Assembly: GCF_001870735.1 (NCBI RefSeq)
Contig: NZ_MORL01000015.1
Location: 58,862 to 122,861 of the forward strand
Length of the DNA stretch: 64,000 nucleotides
Direction of reading: 5' to 3'
DNA from: Arsenicibacter rosenii
GTDB taxonomy: Bacteria; Bacteroidota; Bacteroidia; Cytophagales; Spirosomataceae
Below the pieces are notes generated by a model. The model had not been told where the DNA came from. It did no database searches and worked only from the letters and a program-made list of their open reading frames with translations. Below are positions 1-8,739 of the stretch, one piece after another. Made by a program: the position numbers and the translations under genes. The stretch's first letter is position 1. Each line of letters begins with the position of its first letter.

Positions 1-83
1 TATCTTACACAAAAAGTCAGCAATTATCACCTAAAAAAATTACTGTTTACTGTATGCGTGCATGACCTTATCGGCCACTGCAG

Positions 84-542
84 CTATTTTATTTTTTCGT
101 AGACCAATACGCCACTACTATGGTGGAGCCGCAGCCTGTTCTGTGTCGTTAATTCATAACGGGTTACGTTTTTCAGGTTCGTGAAATACGTCTGTTCCGC
201 CTGCATGACTTCGGCCGGACCACCTACTTTGGTGGAGCCAATGCCATCTACAATTACCTGATCCGACTCCGCGGGCTTTGGCTGAGTCAGTTTCGTGAAA
301 TAGGAATTTATGGGTGCCTTGCCTGTAGCTTCATATACGTTCGAAGCAGTCAATGCCGTTGCAGTGGCCGGCATTAAATTCAACTCAAGCGTAATGGTAT
401 AAGGCGTAGCCGGTTCTACCAGCTTCCAGGTACCGTCAAGTTTAGCCGTTGCCGCACTCAGTGCCACGACCGTTTCATCATTCCGCTCGCAGCTGAACGC
501 CATGGCGATCAGCGATGCGAAAAAGAGCAGGATCGTTTTCAT
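84..542 (-). CDS. Small lipoprotein, META/HslJ-like, unknown function
   Basis: A 152-residue protein whose N-terminus ends in AFSC, a lipobox with Cys18 as the probable lipidated residue, so it is predicted to be an outer-membrane or periplasmic lipoprotein. The mature part contains LDGTWKLVEP near residue 34, as in small lipocalin/META-like lipoproteins of Bacteroidota, and ends in a short beta-rich tail. I do not recognise a specific function. It is the last gene of the co-directional run that begins with the sigma factor near 4562, and its ATG overlaps the serpin stop codon (ATGA), which implies translational coupling with the serpin. Confidence 0.75.
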   Translation of the reverse strand: MKTILLFFASLIAMAFSCERNDETVVALSAATAKLDGTWKLVEPATPYTITLELNLMPATATALTASNVYEATGKAPINSYFTKLTQPKPAESDQVIVDGIGSTKVGGPAEVMQAEQTYFTNLKNVTRYELTTQNRLRLHHSSGVLVYEKIK

Positions 543-1789
543 GAGTTTGTATCCGGATTTACGATTTTACCCATAAACAAGACCGTACCGGTTGTTTTTT
601 CGTGAATCACGAACGCAAAAGGCCGGTTGCAGATGTAAGACATACCCGCTGAGGTTACGCCGACACCGATGCTGGTCACAGCCGCCGCTTCAGTTCCTGA
701 CTCGTCGACGGCAACATAGGTATCCTGCTTTACAAAATCGACATAAAGCTGTTTGCCCTTGCTAATGCCCGACAAATCAGCCGAGTTCGAGAAAGCCGTT
801 GGCATACCCATACCCGACAGGATGCTGTTTAGCTTAATACTGTATTTCATCCCGAAACGTGGCAGACCGATGTCGATTTTCCCTTCGGCCATCCCTTGTT
901 GCAGAGCCGCCCACTCCGTACCGTTCAACGTGTTTATCATCGCATCCAGCGAAGAATTCTCGTTAGGTAACAGCACAGTCATCACATAGTTTCCCTGACT
1001 GTAAGGCAACTCGAAAGCGGTATATGAAGGACGGAAAACCCGGCGCAGCGGTACATCCAGCCGCATCATTTTGACGCTTTTGGTTTGTCCCGACAATAAC
1101 CTGAAGTCTGTATCGTACGTTTGTTTGGTATCGAATTTTGTCTTCCAGTCGCCTTTAAAATAGAGCGCATTGAGCAGGAACATCACATGCTCGGGCTTCA
1201 CCTCCGAAATTACATTCGGGATTTTACCGTTGGTTTTATCGCTCGCCCACTGATTGATCCGGTCTTTAGCCGTCGGGCTGTTGAAGTCAAGCCCCGTTAT
1301 GTCGGCCTGAAATGTTTTCCGCAACACATCCTGAAACGACGTCTCGACCGTAAACCCGTTCCGATACCACATCGAGTTGGCAATCGACAGTTTGACGTTC
1401 GGATCAACGCCCGGCAGGTTCGTCATCAGGTTGGCGTAGGTATCATTCGCTTCTGACAATGTCTGCGCGTCCAGTTTCAGTGTTTTCTGAATTTCGGTCT
1501 GTGTCTGCCCGCCGGCACCGTTCATCAGCATACCCAGCGCAATATGCAGGCTCAGCGGTGATACAAAGGCGTTTTCTGTTTTTGCTTCTTCAGCATATAC
1601 TTTTTTGAAGAAGTCAAAGGCAAAATCATTGGTCTGGCCCGCAAATTTCGTCGATACCCGAAGGGCACCGGCCGTACTTCCGCCCGGCGAAGGCGATGAA
1701 TTGTTCTTCTGACAACCTACCGTCGCCAGCGTCAGCGCCGCGACGGTCACCGCCGTAACAGCCATGGCTGAGGCAAAAAGGCGTTTCAT
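539..1789 (-). CDS. Serpin family protease inhibitor (lipoprotein)
   Basis: A 416-residue serpin. After a signal peptide with lipobox ATVGC (Cys26) the sequence follows the serpin fold throughout, including NALYFKGDWKTKFD (strand 3A region), the hinge DESGTEAAAVTS and the C-terminal signature NRPFAFVIHEKTTGTVLFMG. The hinge has the small residues needed for insertion of the reactive loop, so this is probably an active inhibitor and not a storage-type serpin. The scissile bond should lie in the IGVGVTSAGM stretch. Serpins trap serine or cysteine proteases covalently. A cell-surface lipoprotein would protect the envelope or act on secreted proteases. It is coupled to the next lipoprotein gene by an ATGA overlap and lies 21 bp after the preceding lipoprotein gene. 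Confidence 0.93.
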   Translation of the reverse strand: MKRLFASAMAVTAVTVAALTLATVGCQKNNSSPSPGGSTAGALRVSTKFAGQTNDFAFDFFKKVYAEEAKTENAFVSPLSLHIALGMLMNGAGGQTQTEIQKTLKLDAQTLSEANDTYANLMTNLPGVDPNVKLSIANSMWYRNGFTVETSFQDVLRKTFQADITGLDFNSPTAKDRINQWASDKTNGKIPNVISEVKPEHVMFLLNALYFKGDWKTKFDTKQTYDTDFRLLSGQTKSVKMMRLDVPLRRVFRPSYTAFELPYSQGNYVMTVLLPNENSSLDAMINTLNGTEWAALQQGMAEGKIDIGLPRFGMKYSIKLNSILSGMGMPTAFSNSADLSGISKGKQLYVDFVKQDTYVAVDESGTEAAAVTSIGVGVTSAGMSYICNRPFAFVIHEKTTGTVLFMGKIVNPDTNS

Positions 1790-1810
1790 GTTCTTTGTTG
1801 TTCGGTTATT

Positions 1811-2284
1811 TTATTGACAATCATTGAACGCAGTCCGGCGCTTCCGCAAGGTTTCTACCAGCGATTCGAAACCAGGAATGGTTTTACCCGCCTCAAAGGT
1901 TACGCGGTATTTATCCCCCGAGCGCTCAATTTCCAGAAACTCAGCACCGCCATCGGCACAATCCGGGCAGCCGATGCGCTCCGGTTGTTTTTTCAGGGCG
2001 GCCAGGTCAGCCTGGGCGGCCAGCGTTTTCCACTCATCCGCCGTTACCGTTCCTTTGCATGATTTCACCGGCAATTCCTCCCGGTTGTCTTTCATAATGA
2101 ATGTAGCGTCGGTAGCTGTGAGGTCCAGCTGACGCTTGCAGTAGCCAATGCAGAACCCGTAAGAGGTGCCGCTGCGGATAATGACATCGGTTGATGCTCC
2201 TTTTACTTCGGCATCAACGCTTTCCTGTGTGCCGCATTGGGCCGCCATCAGCGCCACCATACCGGCTAAGATCAATGCTTTCAT
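1811..2284 (-). CDS. Small cysteine-containing lipoprotein, DUF6438-like
   Basis: A 157-residue protein with signal peptide and lipobox AAQC (Cys17). The mature part has paired cysteines (GFCIGYCKRQ, VKSC, GCPDC, NDCQ) and a layout similar to DUF6438 lipoproteins, in which a CfG-C motif is followed by a strand-rich domain. The assignment is from pattern memory and is tentative. The even number of cysteines suggests disulfides in the periplasm. It sits between the barrel-containing anti-sigma-like gene and the serpin gene with short gaps, so it probably shares their transcript. Confidence 0.7.
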   Translation of the reverse strand: MKALILAGMVALMAAQCGTQESVDAEVKGASTDVIIRSGTSYGFCIGYCKRQLDLTATDATFIMKDNREELPVKSCKGTVTADEWKTLAAQADLAALKKQPERIGCPDCADGGAEFLEIERSGDKYRVTFEAGKTIPGFESLVETLRKRRTAFNDCQ

Positions 2285-2314
2285 CGTATGTGTTGTTTAC
2301 TGTTAAACATAGCC

Positions 2315-4000
2315 TTAGAAGTGATAATCGATTCCCATACTCATCCCCAGCGTCTGCGGTTTTGTACGGACATCTACACTCGCTTTGGTCGCATTCTGCA
2401 ACGCCTGCTGATACATACCGGCAAACGAAGCCGACCAGCGTTGTGTCGGACGGTAGCGGAAACGCAGGCCGGTTGTTGCCGACAGCGTAACAGGACGGTA
2501 CACATCGTCTCCTGATTTGATTGTCACACTTTTATCAACCTGATTCTTAACAAACCAGTTTGTCAGGAAACCACCAAGCATAGCGATTCCTAAGCGTTTA
2601 CGCGGACGTAACTGGTAGCCAACCTGCACCGGAACCTGCACAAACTGATAGGTATTGCTGATTTTCTGTACCTGTTCGGTCGAATACGCGTTGTTGCTTG
2701 GAATAAACGAATTGCTCTTGTCAAACGTCGCCTGCGCATAGTTACTGTTCGCTCCCGAAACAGCCCCCCGCAAAGCATCAGCATACAGGTTCGATGTACG
2801 TATTTCGCCGAGCATCGCCGACTGCAGGTTAGCAACAATTGTCTGAGCCGGGCTGTTCACCGTCGAATTAGCCTCCAGATAACCAACGCCGGTTTCGATA
2901 GTCCAGCGGTTACCAAGCTTCATTCCGGTCGATAGTTGATAAGCGATTGAGAGGTCAGCCCGGCTGTTGACACTTTGTGTCGGTGAAGCGACTCGTGTAT
3001 TTGCCACATAGTTGGCATACACTACCCCAGGCTGCGACGACGGAATAGACACCGATGGGTTGAAGGCCCCCGGCATAACGCTGGCCGACGCCCACAGTTC
3101 GCGGTGTTCCTTCGGCTGACTGCTGTTTTCCTCCAGCACAGCGTCTGAGATCCGGTACCAGACAATGCGCTGTGTGCCATACATACGGTTGTGCAACGGC
3201 CGGCTGGCCAACGGCTCAATCGAGGCAATCACCGTTGCTTCTTCTGCGGATTCGGCTTGAACCAGCATACGCGCCGGTGCTTCATAACCTATAGCACCAT
3301 TTTCCGTAATGGTTTCGCTACCAGCTTCTTTCACCGTTCGTCTCGTTACAAAAGCTACACTTTTCTGTAGTTTTCCTGCCTCAACACCAGCCAGTACTTC
3401 GGCCGGATTTTGTATTTTTTCCCGATACGTACCGGCTACCCGCACTTGTGTGGCTGCATCGGCTTCCGGCTTCCGGAGACTACCTTTTACCTGTAGCGCC
3501 GCTAATTGCTCTTCCGGCGACGAGTTATTCACATTACGGGGCATTTTTCCTGAGTTATCCACAGCCATTGTGGATAACTTTTGTTTGCCCGCCGGGTCCG
3601 ATGCCGCAACCAGTGCCTCCGGTCGTTTTGTAATTTGGTCAGATGGCGTTCCGGTCGTTTTTGTTGATGATAATGCTGGTTTTTCACCGGTTCCGGTATT
3701 GAGTGCCCACCAGCCAAGGCTCAGCAACAAAACGGCCGCCGACGCCGCTGCACTCCAGCGCATCCATGGCCGTACGGTTATCAGCCCCCCCCTTTCGGCA
3801 GCGCCGGTACCTCCGGCCATTGGCGTTCCTCCCCACAGTGGCATTACTCCACGATCGTCCTCCTCGTCGAGCCGGCGTTCGATAGCATCCCACACACGGG
3901 CTGAAGGCATTTCTGATGCCTCCCCGAACGCCTTTCTCCATAGAGCTTCACCCGGCTCTTCAGGACGTTTCCCTGGTGTATGTTCGTCAAACTGACTCAT
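2315..4000 (-). CDS. Anti-sigma-like single-pass protein with outer-membrane beta-barrel-like C-terminus
   Basis: A 561-residue protein. The first ~80 residues are hydrophilic (ALWRKAFGEA, ARVWDAIERRLDEEDD), as in anti-sigma N-termini of Bacteroidota. One membrane helix follows at about 82-100 (AAASAAVLLLSLGWWAL). After a long low-complexity linker, the last ~220 residues alternate like a small beta-barrel and end in GMSMGIDYHF, a typical terminal strand. The gene starts inside the 3' end of the sigma factor gene, so the two are translationally coupled. I infer that it regulates that sigma factor, with a sensor or structural part in the periplasm. Whether the C-terminus really forms a barrel is unproven. 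Confidence 0.75.
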   Translation of the reverse strand: MSQFDEHTPGKRPEEPGEALWRKAFGEASEMPSARVWDAIERRLDEEDDRGVMPLWGGTPMAGGTGAAERGGLITVRPWMRWSAAASAAVLLLSLGWWALNTGTGEKPALSSTKTTGTPSDQITKRPEALVAASDPAGKQKLSTMAVDNSGKMPRNVNNSSPEEQLAALQVKGSLRKPEADAATQVRVAGTYREKIQNPAEVLAGVEAGKLQKSVAFVTRRTVKEAGSETITENGAIGYEAPARMLVQAESAEEATVIASIEPLASRPLHNRMYGTQRIVWYRISDAVLEENSSQPKEHRELWASASVMPGAFNPSVSIPSSQPGVVYANYVANTRVASPTQSVNSRADLSIAYQLSTGMKLGNRWTIETGVGYLEANSTVNSPAQTIVANLQSAMLGEIRTSNLYADALRGAVSGANSNYAQATFDKSNSFIPSNNAYSTEQVQKISNTYQFVQVPVQVGYQLRPRKRLGIAMLGGFLTNWFVKNQVDKSVTIKSGDDVYRPVTLSATTGLRFRYRPTQRWSASFAGMYQQALQNATKASVDVRTKPQTLGMSMGIDYHF

Positions 4001-4562
4001 TTCTTAATGGCGGCATTCCGCCGGATGGTAATTTATATTCTTTCTGTAATTTCTGCTGAAGTAATTGTCGTGCCCTGGCGTACTGCGATTTTGAGGTTCC
4101 TTCTGAAATAGAAAGCATTTCGGCAATTTCGAGGTGATTGTACCCTTCAATCGCGTACAGGTTAAAAACAGCCCGGCAACCGGGTGGCAACTCCTGCACC
4201 AACTGCAACAAAAACTGATAGTTCAGCGACGGCAGACTTTCGTCGGCCTGCCCGATAAACGGAGCCATATCGGCGATGTCGGTGGTTTGCTCCCACGGCT
4301 TCTGCTGCCTGATCTGCTTCAGTGCCGTATTGATAACAACCCGTTTCAGCCATGCTTCAAGCGGACACTCAAACCGGAATGAGCCAATGTGCTGAAAGAT
4401 TTTGACAAAGGCATCCTGCAACACATCTTCGGCCTCTTCCACATCTTTGGTGTATCGTTTACAAATGACAAAGAGCTTCCCGGCAAACCGCTCATAGAGC
4501 TGTCGCTGCACTGAACGGTCCTGCCGCCGGCATCCTTCAACTAATCCGTAATCATCAAGCAT
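3987..4562 (-). CDS. RNA polymerase sigma factor, ECF subfamily (sigma-70 family)
   Basis: About 191 residues. Region 2 is visible in RQLYERFAGKLFVICKRYTK and EAEDVLQDAFVKIFQHI, and region 4 in LPPGCRAVFNLYAIEGYNHLEIAEMLSISEGTSKSQYARARQLL, quoted here only as the family pattern LPxGxRxVFxLxxxEGxxHxEIA. I chose the ATG at 4562 (MLDDYGLVEG), because ECF factors usually begin just before this segment; an in-frame GTG lies nine codons upstream. It heads a run of five co-directional genes ending with the serpin and small lipoproteins. ECF factors are held inactive by an anti-sigma factor, and the overlapping downstream gene is the obvious candidate. Confidence 0.93.
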   Translation of the reverse strand: MLDDYGLVEGCRRQDRSVQRQLYERFAGKLFVICKRYTKDVEEAEDVLQDAFVKIFQHIGSFRFECPLEAWLKRVVINTALKQIRQQKPWEQTTDIADMAPFIGQADESLPSLNYQFLLQLVQELPPGCRAVFNLYAIEGYNHLEIAEMLSISEGTSKSQYARARQLLQQKLQKEYKLPSGGMPPLRNESV

Positions 4563-4925
4563 ATTAACGTCGACACCATAAAGACCCACCCTTTCCTAAA
4601 ACGGTTGGAAAGCCTTTCTCCTTTTTAACAAATTTTCACACAAGGGGGTTGGTACTTTTTGCTGCTGAGGGTTGCTGCATTACGGAGGGCTCCTCTATCT
4701 GGTGGTATTTCATAACTGAAGCATGGTGTTTCAGGTTTAAAGTCGTTGACACATCAAAACTTACTGTTGCGGAAAACTAATAATGGCACACCGCCATCCG
4801 CACAATCAGCAACAACCAGTCACTTAAAAGCAACTGCCTCAAAGACGTTCCGCTTCCTCAAAAGAAATGTGGATCTAACGGGTTGTCACCTACCTTCGGG
4901 CCGGAACAAAACGAAATGAACACAG
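4563..4925. other. Intergenic region between divergent genes, nothing recognised
   Basis: A ~360-bp region separates the sigma factor gene (leftward) from the secreted protein gene at 4926 (rightward). It must hold both promoters. I see no clear TAnnTTTG box, no long inverted repeat and no RNA gene in it. Confidence 0.5.
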
Positions 4926-5585
4926 ATGAAAGCGACTTTTTCCCTAGTATTTGCCCTCCTGACCATTTTCAGCGCTCAGGCGCAACTGGCCAACGACAAT
5001 ACATTGGCGGTCCAGATTGACGGTAAGGAATACAAAACCCAGCCCCGCCAGATCCAGATTGGCAATTATGCCTACTTTACCGGCAACAGCACCAAACCCG
5101 ACCGTATGCTCCGTGTCTGGCTCGGCGATTTCAATGGCCGTGCCGTGAGCGAGCCAGGTCTTTACCTGATTGTGAATGCTGACCGCCCCGATACCCGCGA
5201 GAACATTAAACGGGCCCAGGATCTGGGTAAATACAGAGGCATTGCGGCTATCCGCTATGTGGAAGAAACCAAAACACCACGCATGGAATACCACGTCGGC
5301 GATTCGCAGAACAACAACGAAACACTGGAGGTAAAGTCGGTAAGCGACGGGTTTATTGAGCTTTCCTTCAACGCCACGCTCTCGGGTACGTACTGGAAAG
5401 AAAAGGCCTCAGCCACCGTATTCGGCGGGTTAGGCCGGCTGCGCGATAAAATCGAAGACAAAGTCGTAACCTCGGCGACCGGCTACGACAACAATATTGA
5501 CCCGGAAGGAAACGGCTACAAAAAGCAGGATAAGACCGATACGGTCATACTGAAAGACGGAAAGATGCGGCTGAAGAAAAATTAA
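4926..5585 (+). CDS. Secreted protein of unknown function
   Basis: A 219-residue protein with a clear signal peptide (MKATFSLVFALLTIFSAQAQ, cleaved after AQA). The mature protein is hydrophilic and mostly beta-predicted, with LEVKSVSDGFIELSFNATLSG reminiscent of periplasmic domains that describe a solute-binding sandwich; I quote it only as a landmark. I do not recognise the family. It is a single gene, followed by an inverted repeat that may terminate its transcript. Confidence 0.75.
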   Translation: MKATFSLVFALLTIFSAQAQLANDNTLAVQIDGKEYKTQPRQIQIGNYAYFTGNSTKPDRMLRVWLGDFNGRAVSEPGLYLIVNADRPDTRENIKRAQDLGKYRGIAAIRYVEETKTPRMEYHVGDSQNNNETLEVKSVSDGFIELSFNATLSGTYWKEKASATVFGGLGRLRDKIEDKVVTSATGYDNNIDPEGNGYKKQDKTDTVILKDGKMRLKKN

Positions 5586-5599
5586 GCCTCCTCAGTACA

Positions 5600-5647
5600 A
5601 GTGGTGGCACGACTTTGACAGGGCCGCCTGGCGGTCGTGCCACCACT
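5600..5647. terminator. 14-bp inverted repeat after the secreted protein gene
   Basis: The arms AGTGGTGGCACGAC (5600-5613) and GTCGTGCCACCACT (5634-5647) are perfectly complementary with a 20-nt loop. There is no T-tract, so it is either a factor-assisted terminator or a dispersed REP-like palindrome. Confidence 0.5.
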
Positions 5648-5796
5648 CAGTTCCTTGCTTGCCACCCTAAGCTCTCTGCTCACTACTCTCTCCCCCATAC
5701 CAACTTCCCCTGATTCTGCGTTTTCGATAAAAATACGCTATACTTACAAACCTAACGACGGGTTTTACCGTATTCCACCTAACATCGATCTGCGCT

Positions 5797-6351
5797 ATGA
5801 AAACAACAACTGTTACCAACGGAAGTATTCTGATTGCGGAGCCGTTTCTGGGCGATGCTAATTTTGAGCGCAGCGTGGTGCTGGTCTGCGAACACAGTGA
5901 GGAAGGGACGTTCGGGTTAGTGTTGAATCAGACCACCAATCTAATGCTGAGCGATGTCATTGATGATATCTACAGCGATGTTCCTCTTTTTCTGGGCGGT
6001 CCTGTCCAGCAGAATACGCTGCATTTTATTCACCGGCGGCCCGACCTGATCGAGCACTCAATCCGGATTCAGGACGGTCTTTACTGGAGCGGTGACTTTG
6101 AACAGATTAAACAGGCGATCAATATCGGCACGCTGTCTGAGGAGGATATCCGCTTTTTTGTCGGCTACTCCGGCTGGAGCGAAGGACAGTTGGACGGTGA
6201 ACTGAATGAAAAAGCATGGATCGTCTCAAAAGCCGATACTGACTTCCTGTTTAATACGCCTGCGGATCAGTTCTGGCGCGGAATTCTGAAACGAATGGGC
6301 GGAGAATTCAAGGTTCTGTCAAACTACCCGGTTGATCCTCGGTTGAATTAA
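5797..6351 (+). CDS. yqgE: YqgE/AlgH family protein
   Basis: A 184-residue protein with the YqgE signature near the N-terminus: GSILIAEPFLGDANFERSVV, followed by LVCEHSEEGTFGLVLNQ and FLGGPVQ. The length matches the family (about 180-190). The biochemical role of YqgE is not settled; the family is widespread and has been linked to transcriptional regulation (AlgH). The ATG at 5797 starts directly before the conserved core. An overlapping upstream reading frame (from 5637) has no family support and is ignored. Confidence 0.93.
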   Translation: MKTTTVTNGSILIAEPFLGDANFERSVVLVCEHSEEGTFGLVLNQTTNLMLSDVIDDIYSDVPLFLGGPVQQNTLHFIHRRPDLIEHSIRIQDGLYWSGDFEQIKQAINIGTLSEEDIRFFVGYSGWSEGQLDGELNEKAWIVSKADTDFLFNTPADQFWRGILKRMGGEFKVLSNYPVDPRLN

Positions 6352-6421
6352 CTTTTTTTAACCAATTTTGCAGCCGGATCTATCGTTAAGAGAAGGTAAC
6401 AAACCTTCTGCTGCTTCATTC

Positions 6422-7030
6422 ATGCGTATTAAACAGCTACTTTTCATGCTTGCGCTGGTCTGCCCTTCGGTAGTCTTTGCACAAACTAATGCTCTTTCGG
6501 GACATTTTGGGATTAAAGCCGGGCCGTCTATTACCCGCTTAGCCCTTTCGGGGGTGACCACCAGCGTTCCCAAGCAAAAAATAGACTTCAGCCTCGGTGC
6601 CATGTATCAGCTCCGGTATAAAAACTTTACGGTACAGCCGGAACTGTTGTATTCAAAAGAAGGCGGGACGCTTAAGGTGCAGCGCGTTGGCCGGACAGAA
6701 ATCGTCCGGAATAACTTCAGCTACATTGCTCTCCCCGTGCTGTTTGGCTGGATTCCGACAGAGGGAATTGCCCTACAGGCCGGCCCGCAATTCAGCTATG
6801 CCGTTAATGCCGGATCGACGTATGGCCCGGGCACCAAAAACGACATGGGTATCGTGATCGGCGCTCACTACGATTTTCTGGATATGCTGGATAAGTTCAG
6901 TCTTCAGGTACGCTACATCCACGGCCTGACCAATGTGGCACCGGCTACCGCTACGGGCATCGATCTGAACTACCGCAACCGTGTGCTTCAGGTAGCGTTT
7001 GTCTATAATTTTTACAAAAAGAAAAAATAA
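6422..7030 (+). CDS. Outer-membrane beta-barrel protein (PorT family-like)
   Basis: About 202 residues. It starts with a signal peptide (MRIKQLLFMLALVCPSVVFA, then QTN), continues with GHFGIKAGPSITRLAL and ends in RVLQVAFVYNFYKKKK, the terminal aromatic strand usual for eight-stranded Bacteroidota barrels (outer membrane protein beta-barrel domain, PorT-like). I chose the ATG at 6422 because the longer frame from 6368 adds residues ahead of the signal peptide. The function is unknown; a structural or small-solute role in the outer membrane is usual for the family. Confidence 0.85.
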   Translation: MRIKQLLFMLALVCPSVVFAQTNALSGHFGIKAGPSITRLALSGVTTSVPKQKIDFSLGAMYQLRYKNFTVQPELLYSKEGGTLKVQRVGRTEIVRNNFSYIALPVLFGWIPTEGIALQAGPQFSYAVNAGSTYGPGTKNDMGIVIGAHYDFLDMLDKFSLQVRYIHGLTNVAPATATGIDLNYRNRVLQVAFVYNFYKKKK

Positions 7031-7078
7031 GCAGCAGGCCACGGCCGCTATTGTCCGTGGCCTGCTGCCTGTATCGCC

Positions 7079-7582
7079 ATGCTTTCTGACTTCGGCATTA
7101 TTCTGCTGTTTATTCTGGCCGCCTTTGCCTTCATCTCCCTTGTCTTGTTCGGAGCCAGCTTTCTGCGCCCGGACCGGCCCAATGTCGAGAAGATGAGTAC
7201 GTATGAGTCGGGCGAAGAACCGGTAGGCAATGCGAATGTGCAGTTTAATATCCGGTTTTATGTAGTGGCGCTGATCTTTGTTTTGTTCGACGTCGAACTG
7301 GTCTTTCTCTTTCCATGGGCTACCGTTTTCGGCCAAAAAACGCTTATTAACGAAACGAAAGGGCTTTGGGGCTGGTTTTCGCTGGCCGAAATGAGCATCT
7401 TCGTCCTCACACTCGCCCTCGGCCTGGCCTATGCCTGGGTCAAAGGCTATCTGAGCTGGGTAAAACCACAACAAAAGATACCAACCGTTGATACAAAAGT
7501 GCCTCAGTCGCTCTACGATCAGGTAAATAAAAAGTACCAGCCGAAAGCGAAGGCCTCCCAGCCGGCAAGCGGAACCGTTTGA
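7079..7582 (+). CDS. nuoA: NADH-quinone oxidoreductase subunit A
   Basis: A 167-residue membrane subunit of respiratory complex I. It has three transmembrane helices (about 5-25, 60-80 and 100-122) and the family signature YESGEEPVGNANVQFNIRFY, in which the loop near residues 39-55 is the conserved NuoA/ND3 loop. The C-terminus extends about 40 residues past the last helix with a Lys/Gln-rich tail (KPQQKIPTVDTKVPQ), longer than the usual 120-140 residues. It is the first gene of a nuoABC run and is followed by nuoB after 30 bp. Confidence 0.95.
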   Translation: MLSDFGIILLFILAAFAFISLVLFGASFLRPDRPNVEKMSTYESGEEPVGNANVQFNIRFYVVALIFVLFDVELVFLFPWATVFGQKTLINETKGLWGWFSLAEMSIFVLTLALGLAYAWVKGYLSWVKPQQKIPTVDTKVPQSLYDQVNKKYQPKAKASQPASGTV

Positions 7583-7612
7583 CGGCCCCGGCTCGTTACA
7601 CCGGTACAGACA

Positions 7613-8149
7613 ATGACATATCCGATGAACGCATCTTCCCCAACCAATAAATCCGGTGACCACGGCATTGTGCTGCTCCGTTCGGAGGAGCTCCTGAACT
7701 GGTCGCGGGAGTCGTCGTTATGGCCCCTTACATTCGGGCTGGCCTGCTGCGCCATCGAAATGATGGGCTCCATGGCATCGAGCTATGACCTCGAGCGCTT
7801 CGGGATTTTTCCGCGACCCTCGCCGCGGCAGTCGGATATCATGATTATTTCAGGGACGGTAACCTACAAGATGGCCGACCGGATCCGCCGGTTATATGAG
7901 CAGATGGCTGAGCCGCGCTATGTGATTTCGATGGGCTCGTGTTCCAACTGTGGCGGGCCTTACTGGCAGCACGGGTATCATGTCGTAAAAGGCGTGGATA
8001 AGATTATTCCGGTGGATGTCTACGTACCCGGTTGTCCGCCCCGCCCCGAAGCGCTGATCGACGGATTTCTGAAACTACAGGAAAAAATCCGGCAGGAGAA
8101 GCCGCTGACGGGCACGGCCCTTACGGGTGAAAACCCGGAACGCTTATAG
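7613..8149 (+). CDS. nuoB: NADH-quinone oxidoreductase subunit B
   Basis: A 178-residue peripheral-arm subunit of complex I that binds cluster N2, the last Fe-S centre before quinone. The ligands are visible: LACCAIEMM (two adjacent Cys), [10 protein letters not shown] and [11 protein letters not shown]. Start at 7613 (ATG) or 7625 (second ATG); neither has a convincing ribosome site. Its end overlaps the extended reading frame of nuoC, and the likely nuoC ATG lies 25 bp after its stop. Confidence 0.96.
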   Translation: MTYPMNASSPTNKSGDHGIVLLRSEELLNWSRESSLWPLTFGLACCAIEMMGSMASSYDLERFGIFPRPSPRQSDIMIISGTVTYKMADRIRRLYEQMAEPRYVISMGSCSNCGGPYWQHGYHVVKGVDKIIPVDVYVPGCPPRPEALIDGFLKLQEKIRQEKPLTGTALTGENPERL

Positions 8150-8174
8150 CAACGTTTCTTTACCCCTACTAAGC

Positions 8175-8660
8175 ATGTCTTTCGACGATATCGCCGCTAT
8201 TCTTCAGGAACAATTTGGCTCAACCATTCAGGTACAGACGGCCTCACCGGCAGTTGCGGTATCGGCAGACGTGCTGGTCAATGTCTGTCAATTCCTGCGC
8301 GACGACGAACGTTTGTTCTTCGACTTACTCGCCTGCATCACCGCCATCGACAACGGGCCACAGGTTAATACCATGGAGGTGATTTACAATTTTACATCCA
8401 TCCCGTTTGAGCATGACCTGATGCTGAAAGTAACGGTCGCCCGCAACCAGCCCGGCATGCCGTTACCGGCCGTACCGACGGTCAGCCATATCTGGCGTAC
8501 TGCCGACTGGCACGAGCGTGAAGCCTACGACCTGGTCGGTATTTCCTTTACCAATCACCCCGACCTGCGCCGCATCCTGATGCCCGCCGACTGGGACGGC
8601 CATCCCCTCCGCAAAGGCTATCAGGAACCGGAACAATATCATGGGATAAAGACGAAATGA
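8175..8660 (+). CDS. nuoC: NADH-quinone oxidoreductase subunit C
   Basis: About 161 residues, the 30-kDa subunit of complex I. The signature is complete: [19 protein letters not shown], followed by [22 protein letters not shown], quoted as landmarks HPDLRRI and [12 protein letters not shown] take the ATG at 8175 ([10 protein letters not shown]); a frame from 8127 overlaps nuoB and adds nothing conserved. No nuoD follows: the next gene is on the other strand, so the remaining complex I genes must be elsewhere. Confidence 0.94.
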   Translation: MSFDDIAAILQEQFGSTIQVQTASPAVAVSADVLVNVCQFLRDDERLFFDLLACITAIDNGPQVNTMEVIYNFTSIPFEHDLMLKVTVARNQPGMPLPAVPTVSHIWRTADWHEREAYDLVGISFTNHPDLRRILMPADWDGHPLRKGYQEPEQYHGIKTK

Positions 8661-8725
8661 TGCTGGATACTAGATGGTCGGATACTGGATATTCAGGGTC
8701 TACGGCATCAACTCTATCCAGCATC
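8659..8725. terminator. Possible stem-loop between nuoC and the convergent M20 gene
   Basis: GATGCTGGATA (8659-8669) pairs with TATCCAGCATC (8715-8725), with imperfect GGATACT repeats between. It lies between convergent genes and may end both transcripts; there is no T-tract. Confidence 0.35.
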
Positions 8726-8739
8726 CAGCATCCCTGCCC

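Noticed and set aside
5637..5861. Short plus-strand frame before yqgE
   Set aside because: It overlaps the start of yqgE in another frame and has no family similarity.
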